Positions 8,646 through 17,700 of a stretch of 64,000 bases of DNA are shown piece by piece. The notes beneath the pieces are model-generated. The model saw only the letters and a list, made by a program, of their open reading frames with translations. It was not told where the DNA came from and ran no database searches. Location of the stretch: positions 29,325 through 93,324 of the forward strand of contig JAFXVZ010000024.1 of assembly GCA_017534535.1 (NCBI GenBank), in the 5' to 3' direction. Origin of the DNA: Bacteroidaceae bacterium (lineage in GTDB: Bacteria; Bacteroidota; Bacteroidia; Bacteroidales; Bacteroidaceae). The position numbers and the translations under genes are program-made. Numbering within the stretch: the stretch's first letter is position 1; each line of letters starts with the position of its first letter.

Positions 8646-10403
8646 TTACTGTTTCAGTTTCTTGCTTGCTGCAATGCCTGCCAACCTACCATTGACCACA
8701 ATGTCAGCGACGCCATTACCGCCCAAGCGGTTGGCACCATGCAGACCTCCCGTTACCTCACCAGCAGCATAGAGTCTTGGAATCGGTGTGCCGTCGGCCT
8801 TCAGCACCTGCGTATCTGTGTTCACGCTCAGACCGCCCATTGTGTGGTGGATAGCGGGAGTAACGCGGACGGCATAGTATGGAGCAGTTTCCAAAGCTAC
8901 CGGCATCTCTGTTGCGCTGCGTCCGAAGTCCTCATCTGCGCCCACTTTCTGCTGAGCATTATAGCGGTTGATGGTTTCAGAAAGTGTTTCTGCAGGGATT
9001 CCCACGGCATCGGCAAGCTCTGCAACCGTTGCACCCTCGCTGAGCAGATGCTGGTTAGCATAGGTCTCGATAGCTGCCAGCGACTTCCTTACTCCTTGGT
9101 CAAAGATGAGGAAAGCTTCGCCCCTCGTCTGGTCAAGGATGGCAGCCGAGACGACATCACGTGTGTTCATCTCGTTGCAGAAACGATTGCTTTCGTGATT
9201 CACAAGGATAGCCCCATTGCCGCGTACCGCCTCTGTGATTAAGATATGATTTGTGACCTCAGCCGTGGGGTGAATCTGTATGTTAGCCATCTGGACGGTT
9301 GCTCCACCGATAGCCTTCATCCAGTCGAACGCATCGCCTGTGGCACCTGGATGGTTCAGTGTGGCAAAGCCTCTGAGCGATGGCTGTAAGCTAGTCACCA
9401 TATCCAGATTAGCTCCGAAGCCGCCCGTGGCAATGATGACAGCCTTCGATGTAAGATTATAGCTACTCCCGTTGGCATTCTGCACCTTCACGCCCTTCAC
9501 GCTACCATCGACAGCAGAAAGCAGGTCTGTCACTTTGTTCGATGTGCGTATCTCGATATTCTTATTCGATGTGGCATCTTTGAGTATCTTCATCAAGTGT
9601 GGGCCGATAGCCGTGCCTCCCTTGGGGCGATGTGTACGCTTCACACTGCTGCCCCCCATCAGACCTACATCGCTCAAATCTGCACCAAGTCCTGTCAGCC
9701 ACGAAATGGTGACAGGAGCATGCTCAACGAAGTTCTCCACCAGCGCAGGTATGTTTTCGTATTTGCCTCCACTCATGGTGTCGTCATAGAACAACTTTTT
9801 GCTGTCCTCGATGCCGAGTCCTTTCTGAATATCCGTCTCAGCCGCATTGATGCCACCCGTCGAATTATTGGTATTACCACCGATGATGCCCTGCTTTTCC
9901 AGCACGATAATCTTCAGATTGCCATCCGTCTCAGCCGCTGCCACAGCTGCAGAAAGTCCTGCTCCGCCTGCACCGATGATGACAATATCGCAGGTGTCGT
10001 CCTTGTAGGTTTTCTCCCCATCTACGGGCTTACCCATCGCGGCATATAGTGCCATGTTGATGGCATCTATGAGCCCCGTCGAGGTCAATGTGGCACCTGT
10101 CACTCCATCCACCTCCACACTCATTACATCCGTCTTGCCGACGGCACTCGCCACAATGCTATTGATGGCATCCTGGGCAAATATCGATTCCGACTGACTG
10201 ACGACGGTGACCTTAGTCACCTGATGGCTCTCTACTATCACCTTGACTATAAACGAACCGCTGCGTCCTTCACCGTTGCCCGTCCACTCGCCATCGTTCA
10301 GCACCTGCTCCGTGGGATTCATCGGACTGTCATCTTTTGAGCAGGAAATCAGTGTAAATGTAGCCATCAAGGCGGCCATTGCCATCAATAGAATCTTCTT
10401 CAT
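8646..10403 (-). CDS. Flavocytochrome c-type reductase lipoprotein with covalent-FMN domain (fumarate/urocanate reductase-like)
   Basis: Exported FAD/FMN reductase of 585 residues. The signal peptide ends in a lipobox (LISC) with Cys21 as the lipidated residue. An FMN-binding domain (about 35-125) holds the flavinylation motif DGVTGAT, with Thr105 the expected FMN-bearing residue (added by ApbE in known cases). The rest is the fumarate reductase/succinate dehydrogenase flavoprotein fold: FAD loop GAGGAGLSAA, active-site regions ITEAVRGNGA and HHTMGGL, and GANRLGGNG near the end. No heme motif (CxxCH) is present, so electrons would arrive through FMN. The substrate may be fumarate, urocanate or another enoate. 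Two TATTTTTG boxes (10453-10468, minus strand) may be its promoter. Confidence 0.88.
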   Translation of the reverse strand: MKKILLMAMAALMATFTLISCSKDDSPMNPTEQVLNDGEWTGNGEGRSGSFIVKVIVESHQVTKVTVVSQSESIFAQDAINSIVASAVGKTDVMSVEVDGVTGATLTSTGLIDAINMALYAAMGKPVDGEKTYKDDTCDIVIIGAGGAGLSAAVAAAETDGNLKIIVLEKQGIIGGNTNNSTGGINAAETDIQKGLGIEDSKKLFYDDTMSGGKYENIPALVENFVEHAPVTISWLTGLGADLSDVGLMGGSSVKRTHRPKGGTAIGPHLMKILKDATSNKNIEIRTSNKVTDLLSAVDGSVKGVKVQNANGSSYNLTSKAVIIATGGFGANLDMVTSLQPSLRGFATLNHPGATGDAFDWMKAIGGATVQMANIQIHPTAEVTNHILITEAVRGNGAILVNHESNRFCNEMNTRDVVSAAILDQTRGEAFLIFDQGVRKSLAAIETYANQHLLSEGATVAELADAVGIPAETLSETINRYNAQQKVGADEDFGRSATEMPVALETAPYYAVRVTPAIHHTMGGLSVNTDTQVLKADGTPIPRLYAAGEVTGGLHGANRLGGNGVADIVVNGRLAGIAASKKLKQ

Positions 10404-10592
10404 ATCCGTATTTGTTATTTACCAATTCAGTACACACTCGATAATTGTCCGACAAAAATACAAAAATAATTCCTATCAGCTGATTATTTCTCTTATATAT
10501 AGAGAAAAAAGACGCCATACATACAAAGTTTCACCATAATATATCAAGTGATAGCAACTTGCTAACATAACACTAACATGGTGTAAAATAAG

Positions 10593-10619
10593 TGAGGGGA
10601 GCTAAATAGCTTCCCCTCA
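10593..10619 (-). terminator. Hairpin after the transglutaminase-like remnant
   Basis: Stem of 12-13 bp with one bulge (10593-10604 with 10607-10619, tgagggga-type arm). It lies just past the stop codon of the gene remnant on the minus strand and has the same gaggggaagc design as the hairpins at 8564 and 11526. It is probably the original terminator of the lost gene. Confidence 0.55.
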
Positions 10620-10623
10620 AACT

Positions 10624-10806
10624 TTATAGCACTATCACCTTAGCCGTTTTATTATCCATTTCAGGCATAGTAACTCCTATGGGAGCTCCAATATAGGTAG
10701 GATCACAAATGGTGTAACGTTTGCCGTTCAAGTTGATATAATCCCCCTCAACGGGCATGTTAAATGCCACAGCAGTAGCCAAATGCCCTAGATGTAACAA
10801 CTGATA
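10624..10806 (-). pseudogene. C-terminal remnant of a transglutaminase-like protein
   Basis: The minus strand from 10806 to the TAA at 10624 encodes 60 residues with no start codon near the top; an in-frame stop lies immediately upstream (10807-10809). The translation includes HLATAVAFN, then about 20 residues on YTICDPTYIG, then GVTMPEMDN. That is the spacing of the His and Asp of a transglutaminase-like catalytic site, and the ending looks like that of secreted Bacteroidetes members of the family. Everything before it, including the cysteine domain, is absent and replaced by repeat-rich DNA. The family call rests on pattern memory, so it is moderate. Confidence 0.55.
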
Positions 10807-10809
10807 TTA

Positions 10810-11255
10810 TTATGAATCTATCTCCACTCGCTCTATTTCTTCTTGAATAGAGGTAAGCCGTTCCCGATATAGATGAGAACGGTTCTCGGAGGGATTGAGA
10901 ACGGATTGAGTTAGGTTATTGAGAAGTGGGAGTTTGGTTATTGCTCACCCACGGCTTGGGCATTCCAAGCACCCTACTGACTTACTTCAAGCTGATGGCT
11001 TGATTAGTTGAAGTAATCGGGCCTTTTAGTTGAAGTAAGTGCCTAAATTCTCTCGAGAATTTTGGGGCCAGCTTGGAGCTGTTCGCTGATGAGGTTGGAG
11101 CTGAAGGTCAATGAGCTTGGAGCTGAAGACTGATGAGGTCTGGGCTCATTATCTCTCGTTGGGAATATATTGTTCCCTCATTAGGAATTATACCCTCTCT
11201 AGTGAGGTAATGAAAGGGGAGAAATAATGACTAACACAAAAAAATAGCAGAGATT
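10810..11255. repeat. Non-coding island 1: tandem and palindromic repeats
   Basis: No credible gene lies here. It holds three imperfect 22-bp tandem units beginning gcttggagctg (11071, 11093, 11115). Near 10981-11040 the word cttacttcaagc appears with inverted partners of the form gttgaagtaa. At 11174-11187 there is a 14-base word, tccctcattaggaa, that is repeated exactly at 47054-47067. The tract joins the broken end of the transglutaminase-like remnant to the inverted-repeat element at 11256. Confidence 0.6.
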
Positions 11256-11496
11256 TTTAAGAAAAACATCCCGACATCCCGACAAGATATTACAATCATT
11301 TGTAATACTGATAGATATGACAAATTCGCTAAAAGCAAGATGCCGACAAGATACCGATAAGATGCCGACAAGATACCGACATGTCGGCATGTAATCGGGA
11401 TGTTGTCGGGATGTCAGATTTGCAAATAGACGTCTAACGAACAATAATTCAATATGTTACGATAGCATGTCGGGATGTCGGGATGTTTTTCTTAAA
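11256..11496. mobile_element. MITE-like 241-bp element with 29-bp perfect inverted ends
   Basis: Bases 11256-11284 and 11468-11496 are perfect reverse complements (29 bp). Each end contains two copies of the unit cgggatgt (cgggatgtcgggatgt read inward from the right end). The interior repeats gatgccgacaagatacc twice near 11340-11380 and ends in related cgggatgt words. No open frame of note is inside and no clear target duplication is visible. A non-autonomous mobile element or a structured repeat are both possible. Confidence 0.6.
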
Positions 11497-11525
11497 TTCG
11501 TGGCGAAAAATTATAAACAAACATA

Positions 11526-11551
11526 GAGGGGAAGCTTTACAGCCTCCCCTC
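11526..11551 (-). terminator. Terminator after the tRNA-Asn pair
   Basis: Stem gaggggaagc (11526-11535) with gcctcccctc (11542-11551), one mismatch, six bases beyond the 3' end of the second-transcribed tRNA-Asn on the minus strand. The sequence after it is rich in T on that strand. Confidence 0.6.
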
Positions 11552-11556
11552 GAATG

Positions 11557-11630
11557 CTCTTCCTCTTGGACTTGAACCAAGGACCCTCTGATTAACAGTC
11601 AGATGCTCTAACCGACTGAGCTAAGGAAGA
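11557..11630 (-). tRNA. tRNA-Asn (GUU), copy 1
   Basis: 74-base cloverleaf on the minus strand with acceptor TCTTCCT/AGGAAGA, TTGGTTCAAGTCCAA T-arm and anticodon GTT. The CCA end is not encoded. The sequence is identical to the second copy at 11662-11735, and a 31-base spacer separates them. Confidence 0.95.
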
Positions 11631-11661
11631 ATATAAACTCAAAATGTATGCCTTATGGCAG

Positions 11662-11735
11662 CTCTTCCTCTTGGACTTGAACCAAGGACCCTCTGATTAA
11701 CAGTCAGATGCTCTAACCGACTGAGCTAAGGAAGA
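11662..11735 (-). tRNA. tRNA-Asn (GUU), copy 2
   Basis: Identical in all 74 bases to the copy at 11557-11630, same strand. It is the promoter-proximal copy. The pair is a recent tandem duplication or is held identical by gene conversion. Confidence 0.95.
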
Positions 11736-11768
11736 ATTATCTTTTGTTTTTTTTTCTTAAATGCGGTG

Positions 11769-11800
11769 CAAAATTAATAGGATATTTTGAAATATGCAAT
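11769..11800 (-). promoter_or_regulatory. Promoter of the tRNA-Asn pair
   Basis: On the minus strand ATTG (11800-11797), a 20-base spacer and TAATTTTG (11776-11769) match the Bacteroidetes promoter pattern. It is divergent from, and partly overlaps, the promoter of the PfkB kinase. Confidence 0.65.
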
Positions 11801-11807
11801 ATCTTTG
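11800..11807 (+). promoter_or_regulatory. -7 box of the PfkB kinase gene
   Basis: TATCTTTG is a perfect -7 box 18 bases before the ATG at 11826; no -33 box at the right spacing is clear. Its position rules out an upstream in-frame ATG at 11787 as the start. Confidence 0.5.
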
Positions 11808-11825
11808 CAAAAAAAATTTCATTGT

Positions 11826-12803
11826 ATGGATAAAATTTTAGGAATAGGCAATGCTTTGACTGATGTTTCAGTAATTCTGAAAAGCGATGACATACTCACA
11901 GAGCTGGGTCTTCCTAAGGGAGGAATGGTTCATATAGGCGATGAATTGTTTGAAAGAATCCAGCAGACTATCAGCCTATTAGATACTATTGTAACCCCTG
12001 GGGGGTCGATAGCCAACTCTTGCAGGGCCATGGGGCATCTGGGTGTTCCTGTTGGCTTCATTGGCAAAGTAGGTCAGGACAAAGTAGGTAACCTTTACGC
12101 CAAAAGCCTCACTGACGTAGGAGCGAAGAACCTGTTGGTGGTTTCACCCACCTTAAGTTCTGGGGTGTGCACATCTTTCATCTCTGAAGATGGGGAGCGC
12201 ACGTTTGCTGACCACATGGGAGCCTCTATCGACTTGAATGCTGAAGATCTGAGACCATCCATGTTCGATGGCTACCAATATCTATTCTTGGAAGGCTATC
12301 TGGTGCAGAACCATGAATTGATAGAGCAAGCAGCCAAGATGGGGAAAAAGGCTGGGATGAAGGTAGTGATGGATTTGGCGAGCTATAACATCATACAGGT
12401 AGATTTGGAATTCTGCACTTATTTGGTGCAAGAATATATTGACATAGTTTTCGCCAATGAAAAAGAGGCTAAAGCATTTACAGGTTTTGAGCCTTATGAA
12501 GCCGCCAGCAAGCTGACGCAATGTTGTGAGGTTGCTGTGGTGAAAATAGGGTCTAAAGGGTCGCTGATTGCCACCAAGGATCAGATGCTAGAGGTGCCGG
12601 CACAGAGGGTGGAATGCGTTGACAGTACAAGCGCAGGCGATTATTTTGCTGCTGGCTTCCTCCACGGTCTTGTTAATGGATACAGCCTGAAACAATGTGC
12701 AGAGATAGGCTCTATCATAGCTGCCGAAGCGGTACAAGTGATTGGTACAGAGTTGCCAGCAGATAAATGGATTGAAATCAAACATAAAATTGCTGAGATA
12801 TGA
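11826..12803 (+). CDS. PfkB family carbohydrate/nucleoside kinase (adenosine kinase-like)
   Basis: Cytoplasmic kinase of 325 residues from MDKILGIGNALTD. An in-frame ATG exists 39 bases upstream, but the -7 promoter box lies between the two, so the ATG at 11826 is chosen. Family signatures are GGSIANSCRAMGHLG, which binds the sugar, and DSTSAGDYFAAGFLHG, where Asp272 would be the catalytic base. Bacteroidetes relatives are usually labelled adenosine kinase, but ribokinase-type substrates cannot be excluded. The stop overlaps the start of the next gene (ATGA), so the two are translated together. Confidence 0.85.
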   Translation: MDKILGIGNALTDVSVILKSDDILTELGLPKGGMVHIGDELFERIQQTISLLDTIVTPGGSIANSCRAMGHLGVPVGFIGKVGQDKVGNLYAKSLTDVGAKNLLVVSPTLSSGVCTSFISEDGERTFADHMGASIDLNAEDLRPSMFDGYQYLFLEGYLVQNHELIEQAAKMGKKAGMKVVMDLASYNIIQVDLEFCTYLVQEYIDIVFANEKEAKAFTGFEPYEAASKLTQCCEVAVVKIGSKGSLIATKDQMLEVPAQRVECVDSTSAGDYFAAGFLHGLVNGYSLKQCAEIGSIIAAEAVQVIGTELPADKWIEIKHKIAEI

Positions 12804-14470
12804 AAAGAATGAAAAATTGGCATGCAGCTGCCCTATTGGCACTCATCGTTAGTGCCATCAGTTTCTGGGGCTTTGACAGAGGCGAGAGTCGTGACTTCCA
12901 GATTGCCAAGAACCTGGACGTGTTCAACTCCATCGTCAAAGAGCTCGACATGTTTTACGTAGATACTTTGGATGCCGACAAAACAATTCGCGAGGGCATA
13001 GACAATATGCTGTATTCGTTGGATCCTTATACGGTGTATTACCCTGAAGATGACCGCGATGAGCTGGAGCAGATGTTACGCAACAAATATGGTGGCATAG
13101 GCTCAGTGATAACCTGGAACGAGGAGCTGAAACGCTCTGTCATTTCTGAGCCTTATGAAGGGATGCCTGCCGCGAAGGTGGGACTCAAGGTGGGCGATAT
13201 CCTGATGGAACTGGATGGCGAGGACTTAATGGGTAAGGACAACCAAAAAGTGAGTGAGATGCTAAGAGGGGATGCAGGCACATCGTTCACGTTGAAGGTG
13301 CAACGCCCTGGTGTGAAAGAGCCACTTACGTTCAACATCGTACGTCAATATATCGAGTTGCCACTGATACCTTATTATACTAATATGGATAATGGAATCG
13401 GCTACATCAACTTGAGTACTTTCTCTGGCAATCCGTCAAGGGAGTTCAAGCGTGTATTCCAAGAATTGAAGTCGCAGGGCATGACGTCTTTAATAATCGA
13501 CTTGCGTGGAAATGGAGGTGGCTTGTTGGACGAAGCCATCGAAATAGCCAACTTCTTCGTTCCAAAGGGTCAGACTTTGGTAACAACTCGTGGTAAAACA
13601 AAGCAGGCAAGCGATACATACAAGACTTTGCGTGAGCCACTCGACTTGGATATTCCTATAGCGGTATTGGTCAACAGTGGTACTGCATCATCGTCTGAGA
13701 TCCTTGCAGGCTCACTGCAAGACCTTGACCGTGCAGTGATTGTGGGTACTCGCACCTATGGCAAAGGATTGGTACAGACCACTCGTCCGTTGCCATATGG
13801 AGGCACTATGAAGGTTACCACCTCTAAGTATTATATCCCCAGCGGACGATGTGTACAAGCGATAGATTACTCACATCGCAATACCGATGGCAGCGTGGGA
13901 CGCATACCTGATAGTTTAACAACAGTTTTTCATACAGCAGCTGGTCGTGAGGTAAGAGATGGTGGCGGTGTGACACCTGATATCACAGTTGAGCATAAGC
14001 AGACACCAAACATCTTGTATTATCTAACTCGAGATAACTTGATATTCGACTATGCCACAGATTATTGCATCAAACACAAAAGTGTGGCTCCTGCTCTGGA
14101 GTTCAAGTTAACGGATCAGGATTACGAGGACTTCAAGGCGAAAGTAAAGGCGGCTGATTTCAAATATGACCAACAGAGTGAGAAGTTGTTGAAGGATTTA
14201 AAGACAATGGCAGAGTTTGAGGGTTACAAGCAAGATGCTGAGGCGGAATTTGAGGCATTGGAGAGGAAATTGCAGCATAACCTGGATCGTGATTTGGACT
14301 ATTTTGCGGATGACATTAAGCCAATGATTGCAGAGGAGATCATGAAGCGATTCTATTATCAGAAAGGTAGTATCATTGAGCAGCTCAAGGATGATCCTGA
14401 TTTAACGAAAGCAAAGGAGGTTTTGTTAGATCAAAATAAGTATCGTGAGATGCTGGCGGTAAAGGAGTAA
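12800..14470 (+). CDS. S41 family C-terminal processing peptidase (CtpA/Prc-like)
   Basis: Periplasmic serine protease of 556 residues with an N-terminal membrane anchor or signal (about 8-25). A PDZ domain (about 95-185) is followed by the S41 catalytic domain. The catalytic pair is Ser297 in NSGTASSSEI and Lys322 in TYGKG. A charged helical C-terminal region of about 130 residues follows. The start codon overlaps the kinase stop by four bases. Members of this family trim or degrade exported proteins after recognising C-terminal tails. It is one of three S41 proteases in the window. Confidence 0.93.
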   Translation: MKRMKNWHAAALLALIVSAISFWGFDRGESRDFQIAKNLDVFNSIVKELDMFYVDTLDADKTIREGIDNMLYSLDPYTVYYPEDDRDELEQMLRNKYGGIGSVITWNEELKRSVISEPYEGMPAAKVGLKVGDILMELDGEDLMGKDNQKVSEMLRGDAGTSFTLKVQRPGVKEPLTFNIVRQYIELPLIPYYTNMDNGIGYINLSTFSGNPSREFKRVFQELKSQGMTSLIIDLRGNGGGLLDEAIEIANFFVPKGQTLVTTRGKTKQASDTYKTLREPLDLDIPIAVLVNSGTASSSEILAGSLQDLDRAVIVGTRTYGKGLVQTTRPLPYGGTMKVTTSKYYIPSGRCVQAIDYSHRNTDGSVGRIPDSLTTVFHTAAGREVRDGGGVTPDITVEHKQTPNILYYLTRDNLIFDYATDYCIKHKSVAPALEFKLTDQDYEDFKAKVKAADFKYDQQSEKLLKDLKTMAEFEGYKQDAEAEFEALERKLQHNLDRDLDYFADDIKPMIAEEIMKRFYYQKGSIIEQLKDDPDLTKAKEVLLDQNKYREMLAVKE

Positions 14471-14553
14471 AATAAAAGGGGAGCAAAACGTGAAAAAAGC
14501 TCTCTTATGTGAAATATTCCTCCAAAATGAGCGTTTTTCTCAGACTTTATTCG

Positions 14554-14653
14554 TACCTTTGTATGTCATCGATGATTTTGTCTGTTTTGAATTGCACCAC
14601 TAAGGTGAGTAAAATCTAACATGGCTAAATCCTGAGCAACTTTTTATTGCTCA
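14554..14653 (+). promoter_or_regulatory. -7 box and structured leader of the modular surface protein gene
   Basis: TACCTTTG (14554-14561) is a perfect -7 box, without a clear -33 partner. It leaves a leader of about 140 bases before the ATG at 14709. The leader contains a 7-bp hairpin tgagcaa/ttgctca (14633-14653). Nothing else is seen in the gap 14471-14708. Confidence 0.45.
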
Positions 14654-14708
14654 TAAACTTATGAAGAATAATAAATCAAAGTGCTACGGATTTTAGGTGA
14701 TAGGCAAT

Positions 14709-17700
14709 ATGAAAGCAGTCCTCAGACATATTCGATTCACGGCTAACGCCCTGCGGTGGGCGATGCTAACGTTGGTGGTGCTATTCACCATCCTCTCGGC
14801 ATGGGGGCAGGAAAGCAATATTAAGACACTGCCTTATCACTATGGTTTTGAGAATGGTGATCCAGGAGCTGAGGGTTGGACTGTGGTGAGTAATGGGAAT
14901 TATGTTAGCATTTCTTCTTCAAGTCATAATGGCAATAATGGCTTCTATTTTAAAAAAAACACGTTGAATGAAAGCTCCTATTTAATTTCACCGGAATTAG
15001 ACAGTAATAATCATGAAATAGCTGTGTCTTTTTACACTAAATATCTAAAGGACTTAAATGAAACTGATCCAGGCTTTTTTCAAGTGGGCTATTCAAAGAC
15101 AACCACTAATATTGCCGAATTTACTTGGTTTGAAAGTGTATTCCCCGATTCCAGTTCTTGGGAACTACATAACATAGAGGTCCCATTTGGTACTAAGTAT
15201 GTTGCCATCAAAGTCACTTTAACAAAAACGGGCGATCATTGTTTTTATTTCGATGACTTTTCTTTCGTTATAAGTGCGTGCTTACCACCTGCTAATCTGA
15301 CATGGACTGATATTACCTACCAAAATGCAACATTGGCTTGGGATGCTCCTGAAACTACGGAAGCCACCACAGGCTATGCCTACCAGTACAAAAAAGTCAA
15401 TGAGAATACATGGTCTGCCGAAACTACAACAACAGAAACAACCGTCATTATCAGTAACCTGAGTGCCAACACCAACTATGACTTCCGCGTAAGAGTTCTT
15501 TATGGCAATCAGTCAAGCGAATATGAATCCATTACCATACTCACAGATTGTAACGAGTCTGTGACTCTGCCTTTCTTTGAAGAATTTGAAAATGAACTGG
15601 GCTGTTGGCGAATAAGAAATGGCAACGAGGAATCACATATATATCACTTTCAAGGCAGTGCCAGTGGGGGAGTTTTCCAATTCTTTTACAATAATCTTTT
15701 ACAATACCTCATCACTCCTCAGATTGACAGCAATTCAGAAATTAAGGTGTCATTTAATTATGCTTATGATTTTGATAACGACAAAGCCTTTCGGGTAGGT
15801 TATTCCTCAAAAAGTGACAACCTCTCTGACTTCACCTGGGGAGAATACATTAACGCCGAGCAAGGTGACAATTTAGGACTACCATATTACGAGCAGCATT
15901 TCCCAAAGGGCACTAAATATGTGGCAGTGGAATACAATGCTGGTAGCTATGAATATAACAGCTTAATGATAGACAACTTTAGCATTATCGAGGCTGGCAC
16001 CTTGCCACCCGATGAACTTTCCGTGAGTGATGTGACAGATGAAGATGCCACAATAACGTGGACAGTTCCAGCTACAGATCTTACTGTATCGAGCTATGCC
16101 TATCAGTTGAAAAAGTCTGTTGACCCATGGGAATCAGACAAAATGGTTTCTGCCACCACTAATTCTATTACATTCAACGACCTGGAAGCCGACACAGATT
16201 ACGATTTCCGCATAAAAGCCATTTACGGAAATAATGAAAGCCTATATACTTCTATTAGTTTCTCCACTTATACTGGCTTGCCATACGAGTATGGCTTTGA
16301 GAACGGTTTAGGTCACTGGACTATGTTGCACAAACACAATGATACAGGGGTTAATCCAGTTGCTCGTCACAATGGAGAAAAGGGATTTGTGTTTTATTGG
16401 CACAATACGGATGAACAATACCTCATCACACCTCTGCTGAAGGCATCCACATCAGATAAGATAGTATCATTCTACTACAAGGACATTAAACCTGACTCTG
16501 AGTACGCTGAAACGTTTTATGTGGGTTACTCCACTACTTCCAATGACATTACCGCCTTTACCTGGGATGCTTCAGCAACCGTTGCCCAGTGTATTCCATG
16601 GACTTTGTATGAAAAGACTTTCCCTGCTGCCACTAAATACATTGCCATCAAATACATGCCCAGATGTTTGGGCTTATTAATCGACGACTTCAGTTTAGCA
16701 GAGAATTCTGCATTCGCCAAACCTACAGACCTCTCATTACAAAGCTTGAGCGAAACTGAGGCAAAACTGATTTGGGCAGTCCCAGAAGGAGCTACTGCCT
16801 TTGTCTATCAACACAAGAAGAGTAGCGAAGCCGCATGGTCAGACGAGGCAACCATCAGGACTAATAACGTTACCTTAACCAACCTGACAGCCAACACTAT
16901 CTACAGCTTCCGCGTAAAGGCCATCTATTCAGGCAACAATGCCAGCAATTATGCCACCATTGATTTTCTTACCGATGCCGAAACCGTCAGTTTGCCTTAT
17001 TCCGATGGCTTTGAAAATGGCATGGGGGGATGGCGCATGGAAGGCTGCACCCCGAGTACAGGGATCATGAATACACAAGATGCTCATAATGGCACACATG
17101 ATTTCCATTTCGATATTGCGGACCATCACCAATATCTGATTTCTCCCCGCTTTGTAGGGAGGACATCCATGAAGGTGTCTTTTTATTACAAGAATTTAGT
17201 AGGCTTTAAAGCAGCAGCCTTTCAAGTGGGATATTCCAATAGTAAGGCTAGTACCATCACTTGGGGGGACGTGGTAACTACCTCCAATGGAGAATGGAAG
17301 CTGTATGAGACAATCGTTCCAGCAGAGACGCAATATATAACTATCTGCAGCCTCAAGGAAGGCTCATATTTCTACTTGGATGACTTCACCGTCTCGGAAG
17401 CCACAGAATTCACTCTTACTGCCCACCAGGCAACACTGAACGGAGTCACCAAGTACTGGACAACATTTTATCATGAAACGGAGAACTATCTATTGCCCAA
17501 CGGTGCAATGGCGTTGACAATGGACAATGAGAACCATTTGTTCGTAGTTGGCGATGGAAATATCATCCCTAAAGGAACGGCGGTAATCATCATGGCAGAT
17601 ACCTCTGCGTTGGATGCAAGTGACAAGATTACACTGATCCCAACGGCTGTGACCGCCACGCCTGTCAGCGGCAACGTGCTGCAAGGCACTTCCTCTGCAA

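Noticed and set aside
11199-11444. 81-codon frame on the minus strand across the inverted-repeat element
   Set aside because: It runs through the repeat ends and has no start context or family resemblance; the DNA structure explains the sequence better.
11256-11496. CRISPR array
   Set aside because: The repeats are inverted and iterated without spacers of regular length, and no cas gene is in the window.
14697-14708. GTG at 14697 as the start of the surface protein
   Set aside because: The ATG at 14709 gives a good signal peptide and needs no rare start codon; the four extra residues add nothing recognisable.
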